Origin: Natronoplasma sp964602715
GTDB taxonomy: Archaea; Thermoplasmatota; Thermoplasmata; Halarchaeoplasmatales; Halarchaeoplasmataceae
Length of the DNA: 22,243 bases
Direction: 5' to 3'
NCBI GenBank assembly: GCA_964602715.1
Contig: CAZRSB010000031.1
Location: 1-22,243, forward strand
Each line of letters opens with the position of its first letter. Positions within the stretch are counted from its first letter, which is position 1. The notes under the pieces were generated by a model, which saw nothing but the letters and a program-made list of their open reading frames with translations, had not been told where the DNA came from and ran no database searches. The position numbers and the translations under genes are program-made. Shown here piece by piece: positions 6,299 through 14,161 of the stretch.

Positions 6299-9200
6299 TT
6301 AAGCTTTTTTAAATTCGAGTTCGAACTTAGCACCACCCATTTTAGAATCACTCACTTCTATATCTCCTCGATATCTGTTAATGATCTCTTTGACAAGATA
6401 TAGCCCTAAGCCACTTCCAGCGTGTTTTCCACTTTTGAAGCCCTTTTTGAAGATCTTGGTCTTCATTTCTTCAGGTATGCCTTTACCGTTGTCTTCTACA
6501 GTGCATCTCACGATGTCCTCTTCTTGTTCGATCTCAATCTTCACTTTACATCCTTCTGAGTGAGCTACAGAATTACCTATCAGATTAGTGAATAATTCTC
6601 TAATTACAGGTCCACCTGAAATAACAGTATCGGTAGGATCAGAAATAGTTTCGACTTCAAATTCAAAATCATCAGCAACATCTTTGATCTCATCTATAAC
6701 ATCATAAACCACTTGCTCTAGGTTGATCTCATAGGTCTCTTGCTCTTTCAATTCCCTCATAGTTTCTACTTTATTGATTATATTTTTTTCTTCATCGACC
6801 ACGTTTTTTGCTTTTTCTACAAGTTCTTCGACCTCATCTTTTAATTCAACATCTTTCATCAACTGGAGATAACCATTGATGAGCTTTACTTTGTTTTTTA
6901 AATCATGTCTTAGAAGGGAGTGTAAAAAATCCTCCTGTTTTTTTGCTTCTATCCTGTTAAGTATTTCAGCAACATGGCTCATTAAGATCTCTGTTAACTC
7001 CAAATCAGTTTTATCAAATTTCCCCTTCTCTTTTGATATCGCCTGAAAAACTCCGTAATCACCTATAGGAACACTGATAATAGATATATACTCATCTTTT
7101 ACTGGTTTTGCATCTGGATCCGCTTGAACGTCATCTAAAATGAAGCTCTTTTTCTCTAAAAATGTCTTCCCAGCTAATCCACCTTCTTCAGGTTTCCAGG
7201 ACTCAACACCGTCCTCATCCATCTCACTCGAAATAGCTTTTGGGGTAAGTTTTCCCTCTTCATCTAAAAGATCTATTGTACATTTTGAAAAATCCATAAT
7301 TTTTTCAGCAGTTTTAGCGGTGATTTGACAAATCTCTTCTTCCGACACAACTCCTACAAGCTCCAAGGCCACATTATGCAATTGTTTGAGCTGTTGTTCC
7401 TTTCTTTGTAGTTCACTGGCCGTCTTTTTTCTTTTTGAGATATCCTTGTAGACAGCCAAATGATGTGTGTGATCCAAATAATCTATAGATTTCGCAGTAA
7501 TCGATACGTATACCCTCTCTCCTTCCTTTGTCAATCTAACAGTTTCATGATCAAAATATCCTTCTTCTTTAGATTTTTCATCCAGTTTTCGAGCTTCTTG
7601 GAGTTTTTCTTTTGGTACAATCAATTCATTAATGTTTTTTCCCAGGATTTCTTCCTTTTTGTATTTAAAAAGAGATTCAAACCGAGTATTTATATCTACA
7701 ATCTGAAAATTTTCATCGATCTCAACAGTAGCCTCCGGGTTATCTTCAAAAAGGGTTTCGAATCTGTTCTGTTTTCTTTTTAGTTCTTCTTTGATTTTTT
7801 TTTCTTCAGTTATATCTTTGAGGATGGCCTGGTAAAATTTTTGGTCGTCTATAATCAATCTATTCAAATTCACTTCGGCATCAAATAATTCTCCTTCAGT
7901 GGTTTTATGTCTCCATTCAAAAACCTTTCTATCTTCTACAATTTCAAAGAACTCTCTTGCTTTCGCTTTTGATTCTTTGCCGTTAGGTTGTACCTTTGGA
8001 GATAATTCGTGTACCGTTTTACCTAAGATGGTCTTTTCATCACAGTCAAACATCTCTAAGGCTTCTTTATTAAAGTCTGTCACCTTAAAATCCTTAAATA
8101 TCAAAATTGCATAGTTAGCTTTTTCAAATAAATTACGATATCTTTTTTCACTCTGTTTTAATTTTTTCTCTGCTAAAATTTTTTCCCTTGCAAAATTCAA
8201 ATTATCACTTATATCCTCTAATAGATCGATCTCTTTTTTTGAAACTTCTTTTTTAGGAGGCAAACAAACTGAAAGGATACTCATCACTTTTTTATCATCA
8301 ATGAAGGGAATAAAAATGGATGAATGATCCTCATCATATTCTAAATAATCACAATCATAACAGGATTCTTCTACACTTTTGATTGTATGAAATTCTTTTT
8401 TATCTATAACTCTTCTTATACATGGAGGAAGATCAATTTGTTTGCTAGGATGAGATTCCCATTCTTTTTTTGAGTGTTCTCCACAATGTGCTATTGGTTT
8501 TAAGACATCGTTTTTATTTCGTATCGCTATTTTCACATCTAAATAATGTCTTGTTTTAAGCAGTTCTTCACAGGTCTTTTGAAGTAATGGTTTCAAATCT
8601 GATTCCTGAGCAATGATCTGGTTAACGTTTTTTATTGCTTTGCGAAGAGATTCCATCTCTTCAACATTTTTTTCAGCTTCTTTTTTTTCGGAGATATCAA
8701 CTGTGATACCAAACCTCTCTTTGATTTCCCCATCTTTAGATTTGAGAGGAAAAACTGCATTTCTAAAAGTTTTTTTCTTTCCATCCTTTGTTATTATTTC
8801 GACCTCATACCACCTGTCTTGTAGTTTTTGGTGATCCAGGTCTTCAACGAATTTTCTACTCTCTTTAGTCAAAAGGTTCCGGGAGTTCATCCCAATCAAT
8901 TCTTCCTGGGAGTAACCATGCATATCTGCAAAAGACTTATTCACAAAAGTTATCGTATTTGAAAGATCTTTGATATAAAATCCTTCTTCAGCTCTTTCAA
9001 AAATTTGAGTAAGTAGTTTGTTTTTTCTTTCTAGAGATTTCTCTGTTCTATAATGAGTCACTTCTTGATGTATTGCATCCGCTAGAACACCATATTGACT
9101 TTTAGGATCAGCACTTTTTTTTATATATCTATCTGCTCCCATATTCAGAGCTTCCATTGCGATTTCTTCCCTTCCTTTGCCTGTAAAAAGGATGAAAGGT

Positions 9201-9436
9201 ATGTCTAATCTCTTTTCTTTTTTGATCTTTTTTAGAAATTCTATCCCATGGATTTCAGGCATTAGGTAATCGGATACTACTGCATCAAACTGTTTTTCTT
9301 CAAGTAGTTTAAGTCCTTCCTTTGCCGATGAGATGGCTGTGACTTTTATTCTTTCGCATTCTCTTTCTAAAAATAATTTTGCCTGGTCCATAACCCCTTC
9401 TTCGTCATCTACGAAGAGTACTTCGATGTTTTCCAT
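6299..9436 (-). CDS. Large multi-sensor histidine kinase: REC-PAS-GAF-PAS-PAS-GAF-HisKA-HATPase
   Basis: A 1045-residue soluble kinase. The N-terminal receiver is intact (D10-D11, phospho-Asp D56 in VVSDYLM, FTGKG). PAS1 covers about 140-255 (ending GITVDISEKKEAEK), a Cys-rich GAF-like domain about 275-415, PAS2 about 430-550 (DITEEKK), PAS3 about 560-680 (DISKRKK), and a second GAF about 700-830 with GGLAGKTFLEKK. The phospho-acceptor is H844 in LLRHDLKNK, and the ATPase has NSVAHSEG, EDNGKGI and GSGLGLYLV. The frame opens at a TTG (9439), but ATG 9436 is the better start, with a TATA-like box about 27 nt upstream. A receiver at the N-terminus instead of the C-terminus suggests it takes phosphate from another kinase and also sends. 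The signals sensed are unknown. Confidence 0.9.
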   Translation of the reverse strand: MENIEVLFVDDEEGVMDQAKLFLERECERIKVTAISSAKEGLKLLEEKQFDAVVSDYLMPEIHGIEFLKKIKKEKRLDIPFILFTGKGREEIAMEALNMGADRYIKKSADPKSQYGVLADAIHQEVTHYRTEKSLERKNKLLTQIFERAEEGFYIKDLSNTITFVNKSFADMHGYSQEELIGMNSRNLLTKESRKFVEDLDHQKLQDRWYEVEIITKDGKKKTFRNAVFPLKSKDGEIKERFGITVDISEKKEAEKNVEEMESLRKAIKNVNQIIAQESDLKPLLQKTCEELLKTRHYLDVKIAIRNKNDVLKPIAHCGEHSKKEWESHPSKQIDLPPCIRRVIDKKEFHTIKSVEESCYDCDYLEYDEDHSSIFIPFIDDKKVMSILSVCLPPKKEVSKKEIDLLEDISDNLNFAREKILAEKKLKQSEKRYRNLFEKANYAILIFKDFKVTDFNKEALEMFDCDEKTILGKTVHELSPKVQPNGKESKAKAREFFEIVEDRKVFEWRHKTTEGELFDAEVNLNRLIIDDQKFYQAILKDITEEKKIKEELKRKQNRFETLFEDNPEATVEIDENFQIVDINTRFESLFKYKKEEILGKNINELIVPKEKLQEARKLDEKSKEEGYFDHETVRLTKEGERVYVSITAKSIDYLDHTHHLAVYKDISKRKKTASELQRKEQQLKQLHNVALELVGVVSEEEICQITAKTAEKIMDFSKCTIDLLDEEGKLTPKAISSEMDEDGVESWKPEEGGLAGKTFLEKKSFILDDVQADPDAKPVKDEYISIISVPIGDYGVFQAISKEKGKFDKTDLELTEILMSHVAEILNRIEAKKQEDFLHSLLRHDLKNKVKLINGYLQLMKDVELKDEVEELVEKAKNVVDEEKNIINKVETMRELKEQETYEINLEQVVYDVIDEIKDVADDFEFEVETISDPTDTVISGGPVIRELFTNLIGNSVAHSEGCKVKIEIEQEEDIVRCTVEDNGKGIPEEMKTKIFKKGFKSGKHAGSGLGLYLVKEIINRYRGDIEVSDSKMGGAKFELEFKKA

Positions 9437-9460
9437 CAAATAACCCTATTAAAATTGGAA

Positions 9461-9468
9461 TTTAAATA
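9461..9468 (-). promoter_or_regulatory. TATA-like box for the large kinase gene
   Basis: On the minus strand this reads GTATTTAAATTCC, centred about 27 nt before ATG 9436. The RNA would start within a few bases of the start codon, so the message is probably leaderless or nearly so. The divergent promoter at 9660-9669 shares the 248-nt spacer 9440-9687, which otherwise shows only one weak hairpin (near 9530-9558). Confidence 0.45.
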
Positions 9469-9659
9469 CTCATTTATGAACTTTATTCTCGATTATCAAC
9501 AATCACTTTTGATGTTGTTTCAGAGTATCATTCTACGTCTTCGAAAATGATAAGTTCTTCTGGATCGTTATTTAAAATATGACTTTTAATTGATTGCCTG
9601 ATTTTTAATAAAGTATTTTAATTATTAATATAAATATATCATATTCAATTCATCGACCC

Positions 9660-9669
9660 TATATATTTA
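9660..9669 (+). promoter_or_regulatory. TATA box of the cDPG operon
   Basis: CTATATATTTAA is a strong TATA-like sequence centred about 24 nt before ATG 9688, consistent with a leaderless transcript. The four genes downstream have no other convincing promoter between them. Confidence 0.5.
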
Positions 9670-9687
9670 ATAAAAGAAAAACGTTTT

Positions 9688-11145
9688 ATGATTATGGTCG
9701 ATATCATCGAAGAAATATTACCATTACACCTAAATGACGGATATATTGAATTGATAGAGGGGAAAAAAGCAATTTGCTTGGTTGATGGAGAACACTATCC
9801 TCCCGTGACCAAAGCTACTCTAGATGTTCTAGGAGAAAAAGGTGTCACAGTGAAAGCACTAGTTTTCTTAGGCGGAACAGAAAAGATAGAAGACCCGATC
9901 AAAGAATTGCAGGGAAAAGAACAAAGTAAAGATTATAGAATATATGCAGGTGAAGAAAATAATAGGATTGATCATATAGAGAAGTCTATAATTGAAAACA
10001 AGCCTGATTTGGTTTTAGATCTTTCTGATGAACCTATAGTGGATTACGAGGACAGGTTTGAAATCGCCTCTGTAGTGTTAAAACACAAAGTGAGATACTT
10101 AGGTTCTGATTTTTTATTTGAGCCTCCCGAAGAGAAAGAAATCTTAATAAAACCCAGTCTTTCGATCATAGGAACTGGGAAAAGAATAGGGAAAACAGGT
10201 GTGAGTGTTTCCATAGCACGAACTCTAAAGGAAAAGGATTTTGATCCTCTAGTTGTATGTATGGGAAGGGGTGGCCCTCCAGAGCCAGTTCTGGTGGATA
10301 CAAGCCAGGAAACGATAAACGCGGATAGACTTATAGAGATAGCAGAAAGTGGAAAGCACGCAGCTTCTGACTATTTGGAGGATGCCTTATTGGCACAGGT
10401 ACCTACCATCGGATGCAGGAGATGTGGTGGTGGTATGCCGGGAAATCCTTTTTCATCTAACGTGATCGAAGGAGCTAAGAAAGCTAATGATCTACCGATA
10501 GATTTTGTAATAATGGAAGGATCGGGTTCTACTGCCCCTCCTGTTAGAACTAACTCGAGGATAACTCTTGTAGGAGCTAATCAACCATTGGATCACATAT
10601 TGGGGTTTTTTGGGCGATATAGGATAAAAACATCAGACTTGGTTATAGTGACGATGTGTGAGGAACCCATAGCCTCTGAAAATAAAGTTAAACGGATTGA
10701 AGAAGGTCTCAAAGATATAGATCCTGATATGGATTATATTTTGACCAAATTTAGACCTGAACCCTCCGAAGACATATTCGGAAAAAAGGTATTTGTAGCC
10801 TCGACTGCTCCAACTCAAATCCTAGAAACGCTAATAGAACACGTCGAAAAAGATTTCAACTGTGAGGTTGTTGGTGCTTCTACAAATCTTTCCAATAGAA
10901 AAGAACTAAGAAAAGATTTAGGTGAAGGATTGGCAGAGGCTGATATCTTACTGACAGAGATAAAAGCAGCTTCGATAGATGTTGCGGGAATAAATGCTAA
11001 AAGAGAAGATGTTGATATAGTGTTCTTGCACAACGAAATTGTTGTAGTTGGAGGAAATATAGATGATCTAGACAAAAAAATTGTTTCAATTTGTAACAAA
11101 GCAGAAAAAAGGTTGGGATCAGATGAGAAAAGTTACAAAGAATGA
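9688..11145 (+). CDS. cpgS: Cyclic 2,3-diphosphoglycerate synthetase
   Basis: Catalyses ATP-dependent closure of 2,3-diphosphoglycerate to the intramolecular pyrophosphate cDPG, a solute and phosphoryl store known from Methanothermus, Methanothermobacter and Methanopyrus. The 485-residue length is close to the family size. Visible features: an N-terminal domain with CLVDGEHYPPVTKATLD, a P-loop-like IGTGKRIGKTGVSVS (about 160-174), GRGGPPEP, a cysteine pair in GCRRCGGGMPGNP (about 242-254), and EGSGSTAPPVRTN. Start ATG 9688 agrees with the TATA spacing; ATG 9694 is two codons inside. It overlaps the 2-phosphoglycerate kinase gene by 23 nt, and that neighbour supplies its substrate, which makes the assignment firm. 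Confidence 0.92.
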   Translation: MIMVDIIEEILPLHLNDGYIELIEGKKAICLVDGEHYPPVTKATLDVLGEKGVTVKALVFLGGTEKIEDPIKELQGKEQSKDYRIYAGEENNRIDHIEKSIIENKPDLVLDLSDEPIVDYEDRFEIASVVLKHKVRYLGSDFLFEPPEEKEILIKPSLSIIGTGKRIGKTGVSVSIARTLKEKDFDPLVVCMGRGGPPEPVLVDTSQETINADRLIEIAESGKHAASDYLEDALLAQVPTIGCRRCGGGMPGNPFSSNVIEGAKKANDLPIDFVIMEGSGSTAPPVRTNSRITLVGANQPLDHILGFFGRYRIKTSDLVIVTMCEEPIASENKVKRIEEGLKDIDPDMDYILTKFRPEPSEDIFGKKVFVASTAPTQILETLIEHVEKDFNCEVVGASTNLSNRKELRKDLGEGLAEADILLTEIKAASIDVAGINAKREDVDIVFLHNEIVVVGGNIDDLDKKIVSICNKAEKRLGSDEKSYKE

Positions 11146-12004
11146 GAGGGAATATCCTTTTTCTAAAGGAATATTGGCCAGTTCACTTGAGATAACAGGC
11201 TTATCTCTAGAAGAGATATACGAAATAGTAAAAGAGATCGATGATGAATTGAAAGGTAAAGATCAGATACCTTCTAAAGAGATCAAAGAGCTGGTAAGAC
11301 AAAAACTTTTAGATCGAGGACTAACTGAAGAGGAAAAATTTTACCGCATTACGCGTCAGCTTAGATATCTAGATAAACCCTTGTTGATTTTGATTGGAGG
11401 AGGGGCCGGAGTGGGAAAATCGACTTTATCAGCAGAATTAGGTCACAAATTAGAGATAACTAGAATTATCGGTAGCGATACTATAAGGGAAATAATGAGA
11501 ACTATGATATCTCAGGGTCTAGTACCTTCGCTTTATGAGTCCTCATTTATGACTGATAAAAGCGTTAAAAAATCCTTTATAGAAAATAGTTTAGTTTATG
11601 GTTTTGATCAGCAGGTGAGCGTAGTTAGCATGGGAGTAAAGGCAGTGATAGAAAGGGGAATCAAGGAAGGTCTAAATTCAATAATCAATGGCGTGCACAT
11701 AGTTCCTGGCTATTTGGATCTTCAAAGCAGGGAAGATTGTTTTGTATTTCAATATGTATTAGAAGTTCCAGATATCTATGAACATCAAGAAAGATTCATA
11801 ACTAGATCACAAGGAAGTCATAGAGATCCGAAAAGATATATCGATAAATTGAACAAAATAAGAGAGATACAAAAATATATAATAAAACAAGGTAAAAATA
11901 ATGGTGCAAAAATAATCAAAAATGAAGATATTGATGAATCTATCAAGTTGATAATGAAAGATGTAATACATAATTTAGAACCGGTGGTAGATGATGGTAG
12001 ATGA
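11123..12004 (+). CDS. pgk2: 2-phosphoglycerate kinase
   Basis: Phosphorylates 2-phosphoglycerate with ATP to 2,3-diphosphoglycerate, the first step of cDPG synthesis. An N-terminal ATP-cone-like domain (1-85, with PFSKGILASSLEITG) precedes a P-loop kinase domain: Walker A GGGAGVGKST (92-101), then RIIGSDTIREIMR, and GVHIVPGYLDL further on. I chose ATG 11123 (293 residues, about family length) over the TTG at 11081, because the homologous part begins at RKVTKNEREYPFSKG and a GGTTGGG-like ribosome site precedes it. It overlaps cpgS upstream by 23 nt and the CBS gene downstream by 14 nt, indicating one operon and probable translational coupling. Confidence 0.9.
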   Translation: MRKVTKNEREYPFSKGILASSLEITGLSLEEIYEIVKEIDDELKGKDQIPSKEIKELVRQKLLDRGLTEEEKFYRITRQLRYLDKPLLILIGGGAGVGKSTLSAELGHKLEITRIIGSDTIREIMRTMISQGLVPSLYESSFMTDKSVKKSFIENSLVYGFDQQVSVVSMGVKAVIERGIKEGLNSIINGVHIVPGYLDLQSREDCFVFQYVLEVPDIYEHQERFITRSQGSHRDPKRYIDKLNKIREIQKYIIKQGKNNGAKIIKNEDIDESIKLIMKDVIHNLEPVVDDGR

Positions 12005-12425
12005 TCTTCCAAAATTTCAGGAAGTAGAAAAACCCATACGAAGTTTTGTGAGCAAAAGGGTTATAGGAGTTAAATCTGACACTTCTGTTCAGAAAGCAGC
12101 TAAAAGAATGGTAGAATTCAATGTTAGCTCTTTGACCGTGATTGAAGATGATGAGATAATAGGCATCGTGACAAACGATGACCTAAAGAAAAGGGTTATA
12201 GCAGAGGGGCTAAGTTCCCAAGTCCCAGTGAAGGATATCATGACAACTGATCTAATAACCGCTGATATAGAGGTTACAGTCGGCGAAGCTTTAGAGATCA
12301 TGGCTAAAAAGAACATAAAGCATCTTCCTGTCAAAGAGGATGGGGAGATAGCCGGTATTTTGACTTTTAGGGATCTTATCGACATCCAGAAGCAAAAAGT
12401 GGAAACACACATCTCGAGGGAGTGA
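11991..12425 (+). CDS. Two-CBS-domain protein in the cDPG operon
   Basis: A 144-residue protein made only of a CBS pair (Bateman module): first repeat about 22-75 (VIGVKSDTSVQKAAKRM ... GIVTNDDL), second about 80-135 (DIMTTDLITADIEVTVGEA ... GILTFRDL). CBS pairs usually bind AMP, ATP or S-adenosylmethionine and control a partner protein. The tail has HLPVKEDGEIAG typical of the fold. GGTGG lies just upstream of ATG 11991, and ATG 11994 is an equal alternative. It overlaps the kinase gene and ends 1 nt before the phosphoesterase ATG. Its place suggests energy-state control of cDPG synthesis or turnover, which is inference. Confidence 0.88.
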   Translation: MMVDDLPKFQEVEKPIRSFVSKRVIGVKSDTSVQKAAKRMVEFNVSSLTVIEDDEIIGIVTNDDLKKRVIAEGLSSQVPVKDIMTTDLITADIEVTVGEALEIMAKKNIKHLPVKEDGEIAGILTFRDLIDIQKQKVETHISRE

Positions 12426-12426
12426 T

Positions 12427-13932
12427 ATGAAAATACTTCATATATCTGATACACATATCGGTAGAAAAAAACATTTCAATCGAAATTCTCTAGAATATAT
12501 ACTGAAAAGAGCGAAGGATAAAGAATTTGATTTTCTGATCCATTCAGGTGATGTCACCCAGTCGGGTAAGGAAAAACAATATATTAAAGCAAAAAAGCTT
12601 TTTTCCGATTTAGATATCCCATTTGTCATTATACCTGGAAATCATGATAAAAGAAGTGGAGGGATCAAGCTTTACAAGGAATATATCGGACAGCCCAATG
12701 GGATTATTGAGCAGGATAACGCAGTAATTTTATTTGTGGATAGCGCAGTTCAAGATAGTAATGTTGGTCGTGTTGGGATGGTCAAATTTGACATGCTTAG
12801 AAATGGATTAAGAAAGTATAATGATAAAGATATAAAGATTGTAGTTCTCCATCATCACACTGTCCCTGTGCCTATGGCTGGAAGGGAAAGAAATGTTTTA
12901 TCAAATGCTGGAGACCTTTTGGACCTTTTCTTAAGATTTGATGTAGATTTGGTCATCTCTGGCCATAGGCATTATCCTAATGTTTATGAAATCGATGAGA
13001 CAACTTTTGTCAATGCTGGCACAACATCTGGGAGAAAAACGAGATATGGTGATCTGAACTCTTTTAATGAGATCGATATCGGAGAAAAGAATTTGTCCAT
13101 TAGAACTTATAGGATCGGAGAAGAATATGATCACGAAGAAAAAGAAACAACGAGAAAAGGTAAAAGAATTTTTTATGACTTAGGTGAAAGAAAATTTCGT
13201 ATCATCCATATATCCAATACCTTTATCTCTTCTTCTACAAAATTCAGACAAACACATTTTATTAACGCCTTGGATAAGATCAATAGTCTAGAAAGCGATG
13301 TAATAGTTCATTGTGGAGGTATAGTAAAAGAGGGGATACCGAAAGATTACCAATTAGCAGATGAATTTATGGATAGGTTTAAATCACCAGTTTTATACAC
13401 ACCGGCAGGTAGAGATATCAATTATTTAGGATACGAATTATTCGGTGAATACTTTGGAGAGATAGATCAAGATTATAGTAAGAATGATATCTATCTTAAA
13501 GGTGTTTCTTCATTTAAGTACGACTCTAAAGTGGGAGTCATAGGTGATATACAAAGGGAAAAAATTTTAGAAAATTTAAAAAACAGGCCAGAATCTTTCA
13601 AATGTATTTTTTTACATCATAATGTATTGCCTATTCCACATGCTAGAGAGAAAGGTTTGTTGGAAGACAGTGGTGACTTTCTTAGAGAGGCCGTAGATTC
13701 GAATGTGGACTTGATCTTAACAGGTACGTCTTCGCATCCATTCTTTGCTAGAGTTGAGAACACTTTAGTTGTAAATGCAAACTCCATGAGCAGTGTGTAT
13801 CAAAGGAGCCTATATGGTAATTCATTTAATGTTATAGATATATATGAAAAGGTGATCGTGGTATCAGAAGTTAACAGTCTTTGGGGTGCAAAAAGAATCC
13901 AGGGCATATGGGAAAGAAATGGTTTAGGGTAA
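12427..13932 (+). CDS. Duplicated calcineurin-like metallophosphoesterase, second half degenerate
   Basis: A 501-residue protein of two homologous phosphoesterase domains. The first (1-245) keeps the metal ligands: D8 and H10 (SDTH), D42 (SGDVT), N72-H73 (PGNHD), H142-H144 (LHHH) and H180/H182 (SGHRH). The second (256-501) aligns throughout but has N264/F266 (SNTF), CGGIV for SGDVT, AGRD for GNHD, LHHN for LHHH and TGTSSH for SGHRH, so it should not bind the two metals. It is probably a regulatory or dimer-like half. The start has a GAGGGAG ribosome site and lies 1 nt after the CBS stop. The substrate is unknown; the setting makes cDPG or 2,3-diphosphoglycerate candidates. The frame ends just before a structured non-coding stretch. 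Confidence 0.88.
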   Translation: MKILHISDTHIGRKKHFNRNSLEYILKRAKDKEFDFLIHSGDVTQSGKEKQYIKAKKLFSDLDIPFVIIPGNHDKRSGGIKLYKEYIGQPNGIIEQDNAVILFVDSAVQDSNVGRVGMVKFDMLRNGLRKYNDKDIKIVVLHHHTVPVPMAGRERNVLSNAGDLLDLFLRFDVDLVISGHRHYPNVYEIDETTFVNAGTTSGRKTRYGDLNSFNEIDIGEKNLSIRTYRIGEEYDHEEKETTRKGKRIFYDLGERKFRIIHISNTFISSSTKFRQTHFINALDKINSLESDVIVHCGGIVKEGIPKDYQLADEFMDRFKSPVLYTPAGRDINYLGYELFGEYFGEIDQDYSKNDIYLKGVSSFKYDSKVGVIGDIQREKILENLKNRPESFKCIFLHHNVLPIPHAREKGLLEDSGDFLREAVDSNVDLILTGTSSHPFFARVENTLVVNANSMSSVYQRSLYGNSFNVIDIYEKVIVVSEVNSLWGAKRIQGIWERNGLG

Positions 13933-13937
13933 AGGAT

Positions 13938-14062
13938 AGTGGAACTAGTAACTTTTTGAGCTAAGTTACGGGCTCCACAACATCGGGATTTCATCCTTGA
14001 ATCCTCATGACACTGCGGATCCCGAGGACTAGCTTCGAGGGAGAAGAAGACTTTAGTCCTCT
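13938..14062 (+). other. Structured intergenic stretch, possible TnpB-element 3' remnant or ncRNA
   Basis: Three consecutive stems: GTGGA/TCCAC (13939-13943 with 13974-13978) enclosing a 7-bp stem (13948-13954 with 13963-13969); a 7-bp stem TCGGGAT/ATCCCGA (13983-13989 with 14019-14025); and an 8-bp stem GAGGACTA/TAGTCCTC (14024-14031 with 14054-14061) that shares two bases with the one before. CTGCGGATCCCGAGGA at 14013-14028 resembles CTGCGATCCAGAGGA at 577-591 in the first TnpB element, and the short frame ending TADPED-stop recalls its CDPEEL. GACTTTAGTC also echoes the terminal GGCTTTAGCC. It could equally be an unrelated RNA. Confidence 0.4.
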
Positions 14063-14066
14063 AGAA

Positions 14067-14112
14067 ATAGTAAAGGACACAAAAAAGTATCAAATGACGT
14101 GTCTTTTACTAT
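14067..14112. repeat. 14-bp inverted repeat before the nucleotidyltransferase gene
   Basis: ATAGTAAAGGACAC (14067-14080) pairs with 14099-14112 with one G-U pair and an 18-nt A-rich loop. The right arm overlaps the TATA-like ACTATAAATAA at 14108-14118. This could be an operator, a processing hairpin ending the upstream RNA, or the edge of a decayed element. Confidence 0.6.
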
Positions 14113-14118
14113 AAATAA
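14108..14118 (+). promoter_or_regulatory. TATA-like box for the nucleotidyltransferase gene
   Basis: ACTATAAATAA is a good TATA match. Transcription would start near 14139, leaving a leader of roughly 23 nt before ATG 14162 with no clear ribosome site. Its first bases are part of the 14-bp inverted repeat. Confidence 0.4.
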
Positions 14119-14161
14119 CAAAAAATTTACTTATCACCTATGATTTTAATAAAATGATCAT

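Noticed and set aside
7460..7783. 107-codon open frame on the plus strand inside the large kinase
   Set aside because: The Phe-rich translation is the complement of a Lys/Glu-rich PAS linker; no motif.
9530..9558. Hairpin TATCATT/AATGATA in the divergent spacer as an RNA gene
   Set aside because: Only a 7-bp AT-rich stem with no further structure; expected by chance in such sequence.
11081..11122. Longer 2-phosphoglycerate kinase start at TTG 11081
   Set aside because: It would add 14 residues unlike the family N-terminus and enlarge the overlap with cpgS; ATG 11123 begins right at the recognisable homologous part.
12089..12454. 121-codon open frame on the minus strand
   Set aside because: It lies opposite the CBS gene, has composition typical of an antisense shadow, and shows no domain.
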